Below are positions 1 to 12,233 of a DNA stretch of 64,000 bases, piece by piece. The translations under genes and the position numbers were made by a program. The notes under the pieces are model-generated. The model did no database searches, was not told the origin of the DNA, and saw only the letters and a list, made by a program, of their open reading frames with translations. How positions within the stretch are numbered: the first letter of the stretch is position 1; every line of letters starts with the position of its first letter. Location: positions 124,001 through 188,000 of the forward strand of contig JACGCK010000081.1 of assembly GCA_014925825.1 (NCBI GenBank). Direction: 5' to 3'. Origin of the DNA: Pholiota molesta (Eukaryota > Basidiomycota > Agaricomycetes > Agaricales > Strophariaceae).

Positions 1-3000
1 GTCCTGGCACACGGAACATGCTCTGACGATGCCTGCACTTTGGTCCACAATATCTTAACATGTGACTATTGCAGTCGGGTGTTCATGACGGAAGATTTGT
101 ATGCCGTCCATCTCACCAGCAAGAAACACAAAAAACGCGTCCTTGGCACCTCCTTCGCCGACCATTGTGGTATTTGTGCTATAAACATTGGCGGTGGACC
201 GCACTTTTGGAATATGCATTTGGCTGGCAAAAAACATCGCTCAAAAGCGTTAGCTATGGGCGTTTCGCCTGATGTTGAACCTCAGGCCCCGGCCAATACC
301 GCCCACGCAGACTTTTGTGACCTCTGTCAGTCTTTGATCAATAAAAGCCATTGGACCTCGCACATAAACGGGCGGAAGCATAAGTCGCGACAGGTGTTTA
401 CGAGGTATAGGAATGCGGTCGAAGAGTCCGAGACCGACAAAAATGGCATCTCCATCGCGGGTCTATTCGACTTTGATTTTGTGGAACCGGCTGCGGCTGC
501 GGCTGGAGTACGAAGCACGGCGACGATTACCACCTCGCTCCCGCACTCAAACTGCGTACTTCAGGAGTTCAGGCTCGCATCATCCCAAGGGACCCGGACT
601 ACTACCCCTGCGTAAGGAACCACCTCTCTATCTCCTTCTCCATTAACGCTTTCTTCTAGTTTCTCAGTTGCCCTTGATGGAACTACCAGGGAGGTGCGAA
701 CGATTGCCCCCATCAAGTTGGTCATTACGCTTAGGCAATCGTATATTGGACGCTACGAAGACCGCCTCGAACTCACCTTCAGAGATACTCAACTCCAGAA
801 GGCATTCGTGATCACACGCACTCTCAAAGCTATACTTGGAAATAAGGCCGACCACGAAGCGTTACGCCCAAGAGCACCGTACGTACCACGCACGAAGTCA
901 GCTCGTTACGACATCAGGGACGTCGTTGAAGGTGTCAAACCTCCCACAGTCAAGGCCATTCATTATATTGGAAGGTTACCAAAAGCAGTTATTCCACCGC
1001 GTTTGAAAGCCTTGCTATCTGGATCGGAAGGGAGGAAGGCAATCTTGAAGAACATCCACGAGCTATTCATTCCCAAGGACTTCGATAGCAAAACTTACGC
1101 CACTCGGTTCAAATATTTGCTCTGGATCGAGGAGGTCAAAATGGAGTGAGTTGAGCAGCTTGATCACCTTGCCGCGGTTCTTTAATTGTCATTCAAATTT
1201 GCAGAGCGGATTTAGAGCGCTATGACATCCCTGACGCAACTCTTACGCGTCATAATCGATTTTACTAGTGAGGCCCTCTCTATCAAGTATGACCTTATAG
1301 CTAAATGGTACTTTATGTTTAGCTTGGCGGTACCCGGTTTAGCTGAAAAGCGGCCAAGTGTCTTGGTTGGTGACCAAATACTTGTTCAAGAACGAGGTGC
1401 CACCGATGGCCGCTGGTATGAAGGCCATGTACATTTTGTTCGCCAAGCAGATGTTGGCCTCTGTTTCCATACCAGCTTTGACCGATTTCCCGCAGACCGG
1501 CGCTTTCATGTGCGGTTTAAATTGAATCGTATCCCTATGAAGCGCCAACACCAGGCTATGGATACGGTGTTCAATGAGGAGAGGATCCTTTTCCCGATTG
1601 ATCACCATCTACCTCAGAGACCTCCTCGAGTGGCCTTGAAATTATTCAATGGGCTGTTATCCAAGAATGAGCCCCAGTTGCAAGCAGTTGCGTCGATCCT
1701 GAGCTCGCCTGCTGGAAGCCCCCCCTTTGTCGTCTTTGGCCCGTAAGTAACTCCCTGTAGACTCGTATTTGCGAACTATAATTGATCTGGCATATCCAGG
1801 CCTGGTACAGGCAAAACCATCACCATCGTCGAAGCTATTCGACAAATCGTGGCCGAAGTTCCAAACGCGCGGATCCTCGCCTGTGCCCCAAGCAATTCTG
1901 CCGCTGATCTCATCGCCGTCCGTCTCGGTGCAGCTCTGACACCAACAGAACTTTTCCGCTTTTACGCACCATCCCGTTCGAAAGATCAGGTCTCTGACTC
2001 ATTGAAGCCCTACGCCCACATCGTCGACGGCCACTTCTCCGCCCCTATCGTATCACGGCTGAGACGCTACAACGTCATCGTCTCTACCTGCGTGTCTGCG
2101 TCGTTCGCTGCTGGTGTTGGAATGCCGCGCGGGCATTTTACGCATATCTTCATTGATGAGGCGGGTCAGGCGACGGAGCCTGAGGCGTTCGTGTCGATTA
2201 AGATGATGGCGGATAGTCGGACGAATGTGGTTTTGTCAGGGGATCCGAAGCAATTGGGTCCGATTATTCGGTCGCAGTTTGCGAGAGAGTTGGGATTAGA
2301 GGTTAGCTACCTGGAGCGCTTGATGGTGATGCCTTCGTATAACCTGAACACCTCATATGGGCGAAGGTCAGTATATTTACCAACTTCAAGCATCCTCCTT
2401 TGGTGCTAATTGTATTCAACTATAGTGTTATCAAATTGACGAAGAACTTCCGCTCGCATAACGCCATCCTTTCTTTCCCAAATGAAAGGTTTTACGACAA
2501 TGAGCTTGTACCGTGCGCCAATCCAACGACCATCAACAAGTACTTGAACTCGTCGTACCTGCCATCGAAGAAGTTCCCTGTCGTTTTCCATTCCGTATCT
2601 GGAAAGGATGACCGCGAGGCATCATCCCCGTCCTTTTTCAACATTGATGAAGTATTGCAAGTGAAATCCTATGTTCAGCAACTCAAGCAGGATAGGAACT
2701 TCCGTACCAGTATGCAAATTTGTTTTGTGTTCACTGTGCTTGATGTAGAGGACGCTAATTCCTCTTTCTTTTAGCCGATGCTGACATCGGTATTATCGCG
2801 CCATACCACGCCCAGTGTCTTAAATTGAGAAGTGCGCTGCGCAGTGTTGCGGACAGCGTCAAGGTTGGATCGGTGGAAGAATTTCAAGGCCAAGTTTGTA
2901 ATTTTCTTTCCGCTCTGAACTAACATTGCTAACTTTGTGCCATACTACAGGAGCGCTCGGTGATAATTATATCTACCGTTCGAAGCAGCAAGGAGTTCGT

Positions 3001-3414
3001 GGAGTATGATTTGCGCCACACTCTTGGGTTCGTCGCGAATCCTCGCAGGTTCAACGGTACGTACATCCTGCGTAATTACTTGCGAATGTTTTTAATGACT
3101 CTATATGTGCAGTCGCCGTAACACGCGCTCAGGCGCTTCTCATCGTTGTTGGAGACCCTCAAGTGCTCTCGCTCGACCCTTTATGGCGGTCCTTCCTCAA
3201 CTACGTCTACCTCAATGGCGGCTGGACAGGTCCCGATATTACTTGGGATCCAGAAGAGCCCGTCGACGAGAAAGGCGGATATGATCAGAAGGTTCGCAGT
3301 GCAGCCCAGCTCGATATGAACGACTTTGCACGTCGCATGGAAGAGTTGACCCTTGCCGAGGTCGAAGATGACCTGGATGCAAATGTTGACCGACCTTGGC
3401 GCGACGTCGAGTGA
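1..3414 (+). CDS. MOV10/SDE3-type SF1 RNA helicase with CCCH and U1-type zinc fingers (copy 1, 5' end cut by window)
   Basis: Superfamily 1 RNA helicase of the MOV10/Armitage/SDE3 group, which act in RNA silencing and transposon control. Exons read as <1-611, 660-1145, 1205-1267, 1323-1742, 1800-2366, 2426-2709, 2775-2893, 2951-3056 and 3113-3414; joined they give 985 residues in one open frame. By comparison with the downstream copy only about five N-terminal residues lie outside the window. The N-terminus carries the end of a CCCH finger, then three U1-type C2H2 fingers (CxxC...Hx5H, about residues 19-45, 52-76 and 93-116). The helicase core shows Walker A GPPGTGKT, motif [12 protein letters not shown], motif [12 protein letters not shown], motif V EEFQGQ and motif VI NVAVTRAQ. 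No broken motif was seen. Family assignment is firm; a role in RNA silencing is inferred from homologues. Confidence 0.9.
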
Positions 3415-3752
3415 TCTTCTAAAATTTCCTTGCTAAGACCTCCATGCTTTCACTGAATATTTGCTGTTTGATATCCTATCTTTGCGCTTGTCCTGTTTTT
3501 TGTTTTCTGCATCATCGCCGCTGATTACTTTACAAATGGTACCCTAATTATATACATGATCATCAGTGCTACATATATTCTTGGTGTCTTGCCATACTTA
3601 TACATTCTTCTACGATAATTGATACCAATCATTACTTTTCATTGAGCACAGTCGGAAGCCTCAGTCGGCTAGAGCTAGGCTAGAGCTCCGAATGTTTGGT
3701 ACTCAGGCCGCACTTTTCATCTGTTTTGAAGAGCACGCACTCCACGGATACT
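3415..3752 (+). repeat. 3' flank of helicase copy 1, duplicated downstream of copy 2
   Basis: This non-coding flank matches the sequence after the second helicase (7670-7966, then 8881-8933) over most of its length, including a shared GTACCCTAATTA stretch and the block ending in CCACGGATACTA. It shows that the tandem duplication covered the gene plus at least 340 bases of 3' flank. This copy has a small local duplication of GCTAGAGCTAG near 3670-3685 that the other lacks. Confidence 0.8.
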
Positions 3753-4225
3753 ACGATTGGCCTCGTTCCAGAGCACAGATAGAATCATGCAGTTGACGAC
3801 ACGATGCAACATGCTACATCTTTTGTTAATGGATGCTTCTTCCGCACTGCGTTTAGCAGACAGCTGGTCAGTCTTCTTATCTTCCCGCAGCTGCTGCCGG
3901 GTGGAAATTTTGGAGTATAAATGCTCTGAATTTTTGTTCTACCTTATACTGTTCCTTCAGACATGCAAAGCAGTAGAATATCTACTGATGCGTTGGATAG
4001 AAGTACTGGGACAGAACACAAGCAGATGTTGAAGAACTTCAATGATTAAATATTAAGCGCCCGTCGCAACGTGATGGACGCGTTGTGTCACATCCGCCTA
4101 AATGTTCCGAGGGTTCCTTCAAAAATTCCTGCCCAATTCAGATCAATCCTCTCATTATTTAAGAGTCGGCAGCGTTTCTCTCCTTCTTAAATCCTTTCCC
4201 AGCTAGCTTTACCTACTGTTCTACC
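3753..4225. other. Intergenic, promoter region of helicase copy 2
   Basis: No convincing reading frame. It lies directly upstream of the second helicase start at 4226. The stretch 4180-4225 is pyrimidine-rich (CTCTCCTTCTTAAATCC and similar), as is common just upstream of fungal start codons. The matching upstream region of copy 1 is outside the window, so the 5' limit of the duplication cannot be seen. Confidence 0.5.
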
Positions 4226-7200
4226 ATGAACTGCCCTAACGTTCTTGCCCATGGGACGTGCTCCGATGTCGCTTGCACATTTGTTCATAACGTTCTGACA
4301 TGTGACTATTGCGATCATGTGTTCGCAACGGAAGATGACTATGCCATTCATCTCACCACCGACCAGCACAGAAGCCGCGTTCGCGGGACCTCTATTATCG
4401 AGCATTGCGCTATCTGTTTTGCCAATGTTACTGGCGGAGAGCGAGCGTGGAAGCTGCATCTGGCTGGCCGGAGGCATTTCTTAAACGCGTTGGCCAAAGG
4501 CGTTTCGCCTAATATAGAACCTCAGGGTCCAAACGCTACGGCCAGCGCAGAAGTTTGTGACCTCTGTCGATGTTTGGTCCAGAAAAACCATTGGACTTCG
4601 CACACAAACGGGGAGAAGCATAAGTCGCGTCAAATGTTCACTCGGTATAGGAATGCGGTCGAGGAGTCGGAGACCGACAAAAATGGCATCTCCATCGCGG
4701 GTCACTTCGACTTCGACCTAGTAGAACCGGCTGCGGCTGCGGCTGGAGTACGAAACACGGCCACGATTACCACCTCTCTGCCCAACTCAAACTGCGTGCT
4801 CCAGGATTTCAGGCTTGCATCCTCGCAAGGAAGGCGAACATTCACTCCTGCGTAAGATACCCTTCTCTGTGTTTTCTTTGTCGTTAACTCTTTGTTTGTA
4901 GTTTCTCTGTCGCCCTCGATGGAACAACGAGGGCAGTGCGCACGAACACCCCCATCAAGCTGGTCATCACTCTCAGGCAATCGCATATTGGACGCTACGA
5001 AGACCGCCTCGAGCTCACCTTCAGAGATAACCAGCTCCGGAAGACCTTCGTCATTACACGTACTCTTAAAGCCATCATTGGGAGCAAGGCCGACCACGAA
5101 GCGTTACGCCCAAGAGCGCCGTATGTACCACGTTCGAGTCTACGCGTCACGATATCAGGGACATCGTTGAGGGCGTCCGACCGCCTGCGCTCAAGTCCAT
5201 TCGCTACATTGGAAGCCTACCAAAAGCAGTCATTCCACCACGTTTGAAAGCCCTGCTCTCTGGATCCGAAGGGAGAAAAGCAATCCTGAAGAATCTCGAA
5301 GAACTGTTCATCCCGAAGGATTTCAATAGCAAGACTTATGCCAATCGATTCAAATATTTGCTCTGGATCGAGGAGGCCAAAATGGAGTAAGTTTAGCAGG
5401 ATGATCGCCTTTTCCCGCCTATCTAATTGTTTTCAAAATTTGGCAGAGAGGATCTCGAACGCTATGACATCCCCGACGCGACTCTGACGCGTTTTAACCG
5501 ATATTATTAGTAAGGCTTCATTCATCAAGTATATCTTTCTTTCAGCTAAATATTATTTCCCATTTAGCCTGGCGGTACCCGGTCTAGCTGAAAAGCGGCC
5601 GAGTGTCTTGGTTGGAGACCAAATACTCGTTCAAGAGCGAGGTGCCACCGACGGCCGCTGGTACGAAGGCCATGTCCACTTTGTTCGCCAAGCGGAAGTT
5701 GGTCTCTGCTTCCACACCAGCTTCGACCGATTCCCTGAAGGCCGGCGTTTCCACGTGCGATTCAAATTGAACCGCATCCCGATGAAGCGCCAACACCAGG
5801 CGATGGACACGGTATTCACCGAGGAGAGGATTCTTTTCCCGGTTGATAGACACCTCCCTCAGAGACCGCCCCGAGTGGCTTTGAAACTGTTCAATGGGCT
5901 GCTGGCCACGAATGAGCCGCAGCTGCAGGCTGTCGCGTCGATCCTGAGCTCGCCTGCTGGGAGCCCGCCATTTGTTGTCTTTGGACCGTAAGTAACATTC
6001 TTTCGACTCGCCTTTGCAAACGGTAATTGATTGAACATATACAGGCCTGGTACAGGAAAAACCATTACCATCATCGAAGCTATTCGACAAATCGTGGCTG
6101 ACTTTCCACACGCGCGTATCCTCGCCTGCGCCCCAGCAACTCTGCTGCCGATCTCATCGCCCTCCGTCTGGGCGCCGGGGGCCTGACTGAATCGGAGCTC
6201 TTCCGCTTCTACGCCCCCTCCCGCTCGAAGGACCAGGTATCCGACGCATTAAAGCCCTACACCTGCGTCATCGACGGCCACTTCTCCGCCCCGCTTGTGT
6301 CGCGGCTGAAGCGCTACAACGTCGTCGTCTCCACCTGCGTGTCCGCGTCGTTCGCTGCTGGTATTGGGATGCCGCGCGGGCATTTCACGCATATCTTCAT
6401 CGACGAGGCGGGGCAGGCGACGGAGCCTGAGGCGTTTGTGTCCAAGATGATAGCGGATAGTCGGACGAATGTGATTTTGTCTGGAGATCCGAAGCAGTTG
6501 GGTCCGATTATTCGGTCGTCGTTCGCTAGGGACCTGGGATTGGAGGTTAGCTACCTCGAGCGCTTGATGTCGATGCCTGCGTATAACCTGAACACCTCAT
6601 ATGGGCGAGGGTGAGTTTTGTTCAGAAATTTTGAGGGTTTGGGTTCTTTAGTGTTGATTGCAATTCTCCATAGTGTTATCAAGCTGACCAAAAACTTCCG
6701 TTCACATAACGCCATCCTTTCTTTCCCGAACGAAAGGTTTTACGACAACGAGCTTGTGCCATGTGCAAGTCCGGCGACCATTAACAAGTATCTAAACTCG
6801 TCGTATCTGCCAGCTAAAAAGTTCCCTGTCGTTTTCCATTCCGTGAGCGGAAAGGATGATCGAGAGGCTTCATCTCCGTCCTTCTTCAACATTGACGAGG
6901 TCCTTCAAGTTAAATCATACGTCCAACAACTCAAACAGGACAGGAACTTCCGCACTAGTACGCAATTTTATTCTATGTTCACTGCGCTTGGTGTATAGGA
7001 CACTGATTTCTTTTCTCTTAGCCGATGCTGACATCGGTATTATTGCACCGTACCATGCCCAGTGTCTAAAATTGCGAAGTGCATTGCGTAATGTTGCGGA
7101 GAGCGTCAAGATTGGATCGGTCGAAGAGTTCCAAGGACAAGTTCGTAATTTTCTTCCCGTTCTGAACTGGCGACGCTCATGTTATGCCATACTACAGGAG

Positions 7201-7669
7201 CGCTCGGTGATAATTATATCTACTGTCCGAAGCAGCAAGGAGTTCGTGGAGTATGACTTACGCCATACTCTTGGCTTTGTCGCGAATCCTCGCAGGTTCA
7301 ACGGTACGTATATCCTGCGGCGTTACTCTCGACTTTTTTTTTTTGCTGACAATATCTATACATGCAGTCGCCGTGACGCGCGCGCAAGCGCTTCTCATCA
7401 TCGTCGGAGACCCTCAAGTACTCTCGCTCGACCCGTTATGGCGGTCCTTCCTGAACTACATCTATCTCAATGGCGGCTGGACAGGCCCTGAGATCACATG
7501 GGATCCAGAAGAGCCTGTTGACGAAAAGGGCGGATATGATAAGAAGGTTCGCAGTGCAGCTGAGCTCGATATGAATGACTTTGCACGTCGCATGGAAGAG
7601 ATGACTATGGCCGAGGTCGAAGATGACCCAGACGCGAATGTTGACCGACCTTGGCGCGATGTTGAGTGA
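4226..7669 (+). pseudogene. MOV10/SDE3-type helicase copy 2, two single-base deletions
   Basis: Tandem paralogue of the helicase at 1-3414 with the same nine-exon structure: 4226-4851, 4902-5386, 5447-5509, 5568-5987, 6045-6610, 6674-6957, 7022-7140, 7198-7303 and 7368-7669. Seven exons match the length of their counterparts exactly. Exon 2 is one base short (near 5130-5150) and exon 5 is one base short after two offsetting 3-base differences (near 6131-6138, inside helicase motif Ia, where copy 1 reads APSNSAAD). Each deletion shifts the frame. The complete N-terminus is visible: a CCCH finger (C-x8-C-x4-C-x3-H, residues 3-19) followed by three U1-type C2H2 fingers. Beyond the two breaks all helicase motifs are intact, so this is either a very young pseudogene or a working gene with consensus sequence errors; I cannot tell which. 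Confidence 0.8.
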
Positions 7670-7966
7670 TCTCCTGGAATACCCTTGCTAAATACTTGCA
7701 TGCTTTCACTGAAAAAGATATCCTATCCTTTGCGCTTGTCCTGTTTTTGCCGTCTGCATCATCGCCACTCATTATTTTACAAATGGTACCCTAATTATTA
7801 CATGATCATCAGTGTCACATATGTCCTTGGTGTCTTGCTATATACGTTTTTGTATAAACACACTGTTTGCTTTGCGTTCGGTTTGCTACAATAATTGATA
7901 CCACTCATTGCTTTTCATTGAGCAAAGTTGGAACCCTCAGTCGGCTAGAGCTCCGAATGTTTGGTA
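7670..7966 (+). repeat. 3' flank of helicase copy 2, first part of duplicated flank
   Basis: Matches 3415-3701 up to the shared AATGTTTGGTA, where the similarity stops abruptly. It resumes at 8881. Confidence 0.75.
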
Positions 7967-8880
7967 ATAAAAATAACATAATAGCTGCGACGATCATCCT
8001 GGAGCCAAGCCAACTGAACCAGCAGTGGATAAGTGGTGGCTGTGGTGGTTCAGGATCTCTGGTAGCATGTGCATCCAGTGTGCATCCATCGCCAATCCTT
8101 GGTAATCTATTTTTAGACCTCGACATAGTGCGAGAGACTGCTCTGGCCTTTGGGAATTGTGGGGAATTTTCAAGGCAAATATGTATTGAGAACCGTTTTT
8201 TAAGAGTCTGTCGCTTAGACTGCGCCGTTAGAATGTAGGCTTACTGCTGAAAAGATCCTTGCGTCGAGAAATCTAACGTCTTTTGGATTATCGTCGGGCC
8301 ATGGGACATGGAGTTGTGAGTCTTATGACGGCTCTGTTTAAACGACATGCTTCTGATACTGATACCATCTCAACATCAATCTCTGGCGATTAAGTATTAG
8401 AGGGCTTAAATCCGAAATTCCGAATGCGTTTACTCAGGCGGCGGGAAAGTAACTATGCCTGTTAATGAATTACGACGGCCCTGAAGGAAGGAGCTCTACG
8501 ACGAGATTGACGCCCACTATCAATGTTGATTTGACTTTAGGCTGCGCAGTCCAAAACAAAAAAAGTACAAGGCACTCGCTGTCTAATTAACGACTAAAAT
8601 ACTTCTCATCGCTCCCCCTACTCACGACTCGCCTGACATGCGAAGTACACCCCAAATAACTCATAGGATGAGATAATGTCTGCAAGTCAATTGGCTCCAA
8701 ACCGAAATACGTGTACCTTATCATTGCGTGCGCATTTCGATGCATACCGCTGCTTATCGTACCCAGTTTGTTTCTGGAATCTATTATAATACGCGGAAGA
8801 TTCTCATACATCCAGCGGTAACCAGAAAATATGCCTCGACACAGAACCAACCTATTTTCTGCGAATTGCGCTGGTTCTCT
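7967..8880. mobile_element. About 914-bp insertion splitting the duplicated flank (nature unknown)
   Basis: In copy 1 the sequences AATGTTTGGTA and CTCAGGCCGCACTTTT are adjacent (3691-3717); in copy 2 they are separated by this segment. I see no clear terminal inverted repeats, target-site duplication or coding frame, so mobile element is only a working label. The alternative is a deletion in copy 1 after duplication. The segment includes a run of eight A at 8557-8564. Confidence 0.35.
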
Positions 8881-8933
8881 CTCAGGCCGCACTTTTCGTC
8901 TATTTTGAAGAGCACGCACTCCACGGATACTAT
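8881..8933 (+). repeat. Second part of duplicated helicase flank
   Basis: Near-identical to 3702-3753 (CTCAGGCCGCACTTTT through CCACGGATACTA), with few substitutions. It marks the right edge of the 914-bp insertion. Confidence 0.75.
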
Positions 8934-10160
8934 GTACCATCCTTGAAAATACCTCACGGCACAACCGACCATGGCTCAATGTCCGATACCGCATCGAATA
9001 TATATTCTTAGCTATACTGCATAGCCTGCTTTGAATTGCTCAATGACGGCACTATGACGAGATTGAGTTGCACGATAGGTTGGGAGTTGCACAATAGGCT
9101 GGTTTGGTATTTGGGCGCGCTGTTCCCTCGCTCTAATCAGTCCCACGATGGGCTATGATATCCGTTTGTAAGTGCGGGAGGCCTTTTCTAGAGAACTTGC
9201 CTCTGGAAGGCGCGACGATCTGCAGGTGAAAAAACTCAATTGCTAGAAAGTCTATGGATAATATGCAAACGGACATCAATCAGACAAGAATAAAGGTGTG
9301 TTCGTCATCGGACCGATATTCCAAGGGTTGTCTGCCACACATCCATCGAAAAGAACGGAGAAAAGCGTAAGGCAAGGTCATAACGCAATTATCAGCCGAC
9401 CAGCGGAACCCCGCTATGATAATTCATGGCCGCAAGCGCCCGCCTCTACGCAACACTCACCCTAAAATTAAACGCCTTTGGCAGGGCTTGAAGACATGCG
9501 GACGTCGGATACGTGCGCTCTTGATGCAAAACAGACGCCCACTGCCGCCGCAGACTGCCGCAATTTTTGGCGATGCATCGTAAAATAATATGTAGCGGAC
9601 ACGGCTCGCCTGCGATAGTGAGATGTGATTGTGAAGTGGACGAGTGAAGATAAGTAATGATATTGTTTTCTGTGCCTTACATAGATTCTCAGCTTCTCGA
9701 AGCACCAAGACCACTTGTGCCTGTGATTTAGGTGGGTGGGTCAAGACAAGCCCGATTAATTATGGTATGTGTGTTTCCCAAAATAAAACGGGGTGCCTGG
9801 GCTCTTAGGAATATGATTCTTGCCCTTCCTGCCTGCCTCGAGGCTGGTGCTGAGCGTACCCAGGTAACATAATATTGTACTGATTCACTGGGTGCGGAGC
9901 CTATCATCTGGGTCGGGCGTGTATGCAAATAACCCAAGGAATTAGGAAGCTCAGGGAACGTATCAAAACTATTGGCGCACTGCACAAATTCTCTTCATTT
10001 TACCGCGCGTTGGACGCCCAATTACGCTCCATTCGAGCCTCGATATTTCCCGCGTCATCGTGGGCACGCTCTGCGAGTGGGAGTGTGAGCGTGCCGATCC
10101 CACGACGGCGGCGGCGGCAGGCGAGCGCGGGATACATATGCCTGACGCGACCGCACCGCA
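8934..10160. other. Gene-poor intergenic region
   Basis: Only short frames without family resemblance or credible splice structure. From about 9970 the sequence becomes GC- and CpG-rich and runs into the repeat at 10161. Confidence 0.5.
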
Positions 10161-10432
10161 CCGCACCTGCCTGCGCAAGGCTGTGCTCTGCGTGTACGCG
10201 CGCAGGCGGCGATGCGCGTCCATGGGAGATCGGAGTCGGAGGGGGCGTAGCGACGCCGGGCGCGCGGCGGCCGCTTGGTGTGGTTGTGCGTCTGGGCTGA
10301 GCGCACGGTCACCGCACCTGCCTGCGCAAGGCTGTGCTCTGCGTGTACGCGCGCGCGGGCGGAAATGCGCGTCCAAAGGGAATTGAAGTCGGAGGGGGCG
10401 TGGCGACGCCGGGCGCGCGGCGGCCGCTTGGG
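10161..10432. repeat. GC-rich two-copy direct repeat, period 151 bp
   Basis: Two copies of a unit of about 115-120 bases start at 10161 and 10312, both opening with CCGCACCTGCCTGCGCAAGG and closing near GCGCGGCGGCCGCTTGG. The unit is very rich in CG and GCGC. Overlapping open frames occur on both strands here, but they are what a high-GC tract gives by chance; none resembles a protein. The role is unknown. Confidence 0.8.
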
Positions 10433-12233
10433 TCCGCCTTGACGTGTCTACGTACGCATACAGTGCGTATCATTTCGTGGTCAGCGCAGACGGCACACTC
10501 GAGGCGCATGCGTGCGGGTGTGCTTTCTGTAATCGCCGATGGGCGTTCTGGGTGCCTGCGTGCAGGTTTAAATTGGAACGGTGGCTGTGGGAGGGGCGGC
10601 GGGGCCTGGGGCCTGATGATCACGATTTCAGCAGCACAGATCTGGATTACTTACGGAGGAGTGACGACGGGGCGGTGTGTATATGGGCTTACGCGCGACC
10701 CACGGGTGCCCACGCCCATTTTACTTACTTACCTCCACTGCAGTAAACTATAATTATTCTGCTACAAATGGGCCATGGGCTGAGCCATCATCATCAGCAG
10801 TCCAATATTAGCGTCCGGACCCATTGGAGGGTTCCTTTTCTTCCCTGATGCAGACACCACTGCGATGACAGCACCGGAATGAACCAAGAATGAACTGAAC
10901 CACCCGTGTGGTGCCTTCTGTCAACGGCGATTTCTACGACGCGTATGGTGCGCTGCTGATATTATTGGACAGGAGGCAAGATTAGGAATTTTGGATCAGA
11001 TAAGACGGCCAGTGTGTAGTTATCGGGACTTTTGAAGGCTGAAGAGATAGACGGTGTGCTCTTCAGATGCTTAGAGGTGTCAATGCGATATATAGGTAGG
11101 GAAAGCGTGTTTTGGAGGTGCACGCGAACGTTCGATAGTAAGCATGCATGGTTATTTTTACTTTGATGTAACTTGCACGGTTAGTGCGCCACATACATTT
11201 GGGTGGGTTGAGCAATATATCGCGATTTGTTAACGAAAACTTCAGGATTGCTCACTATGACAATGATTGGTTTAAAACCTTGTCTGCGCGTGGATCTGCA
11301 TCTATCTGCATGCGTGGAACCGAAATGATTAGTAGTAATCTGAACGGTCGCAGTAAAATTGTCTGCGAAATTGAATATGCCAGTGACGGTGACAGCAGCC
11401 AGTCATACATACCCTTCTGCCACGAGCCTGACTGAACGTTGACGCTGAGGGCCAATTGCCCATGGGCATAGACCACCATAGAAAAATCATGGAGATAAGA
11501 ACCCAGACACGCTTCGTGACCGTTGTGTGAATTGAGCGGTGAGAGTGAGACGGCCATTGGTCAAAAGTGACAAGTCTCTGTAGCTGTAAGATGTAATTAA
11601 GCACGCACTTGATGATACTATGAGTCTGACAATCAATGAACAGGCCTAGAGCTCAGATAGCTAGCTTGGCTTCGGCATATCGACAGTTTTTGAGGCTCTA
11701 GCTGAGACTAATCACCAAACTGAAATCCGCGTTTGTGCTTTCCTTCATGTAGCCTGAGTGATGCCAAGTTCGCTGACCATACACGATGCCATTTTGCAAG
11801 CTCCTGCTCCAAATGTGGTGTAGAGGTATGAAGTTCAAGCGTATGAACTGCCTCATGCATGTACGTGCCATCGCTAGTCGTGTTGCACGGATGCATTGTC
11901 AGAAGTATGAATTGAATTGAGGCTGAATGAGAAAGGGTCTCGAGAGGTCCAGCCCAAGTCCGATGTTTCGCGAAATTGAAGGTGGCACATGCTGCCAGAA
12001 AAACGAGGACGATGACTAGTATAAGTCTTTGGTTGTTAAGGACTCTTGCTCCCGAGGACTGACAATGTGGGGGTGAGTGCGAACCAGGTGGTGAGCTGGA
12101 TTGCGAATGATTGTGCCTGTGGTTCAGGCACACGAGCCGGCTCGTGGTGGGCCAGATATACAACGGGTAGAAGTCTAATCGCTTTTGTGCCTGGAACCGC
12201 TCCCTCCCTCAGCCCTCTCCCCAGCACCACCAC
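10433..12233. other. Intergenic, upstream of the G-alpha gene
   Basis: No supported gene. A minus-strand frame at 11708-12163 encodes one hydrophobic stretch but has no ATG start before it. The last 50 bases before 12234 are pyrimidine-rich (CTCCCTCCCTC and similar), consistent with a fungal promoter/leader. Confidence 0.5.

Noticed and set aside
9969..10753. Several overlapping open frames on both strands in the GC-rich repeat region
   Set aside because: High GC lowers stop-codon frequency in all frames; compositions are Arg/Ala/Pro-rich and match no family.
11708..12163. Minus-strand frame with one hydrophobic stretch
   Set aside because: No ATG before the hydrophobic part, no splice partner and no family resemblance.
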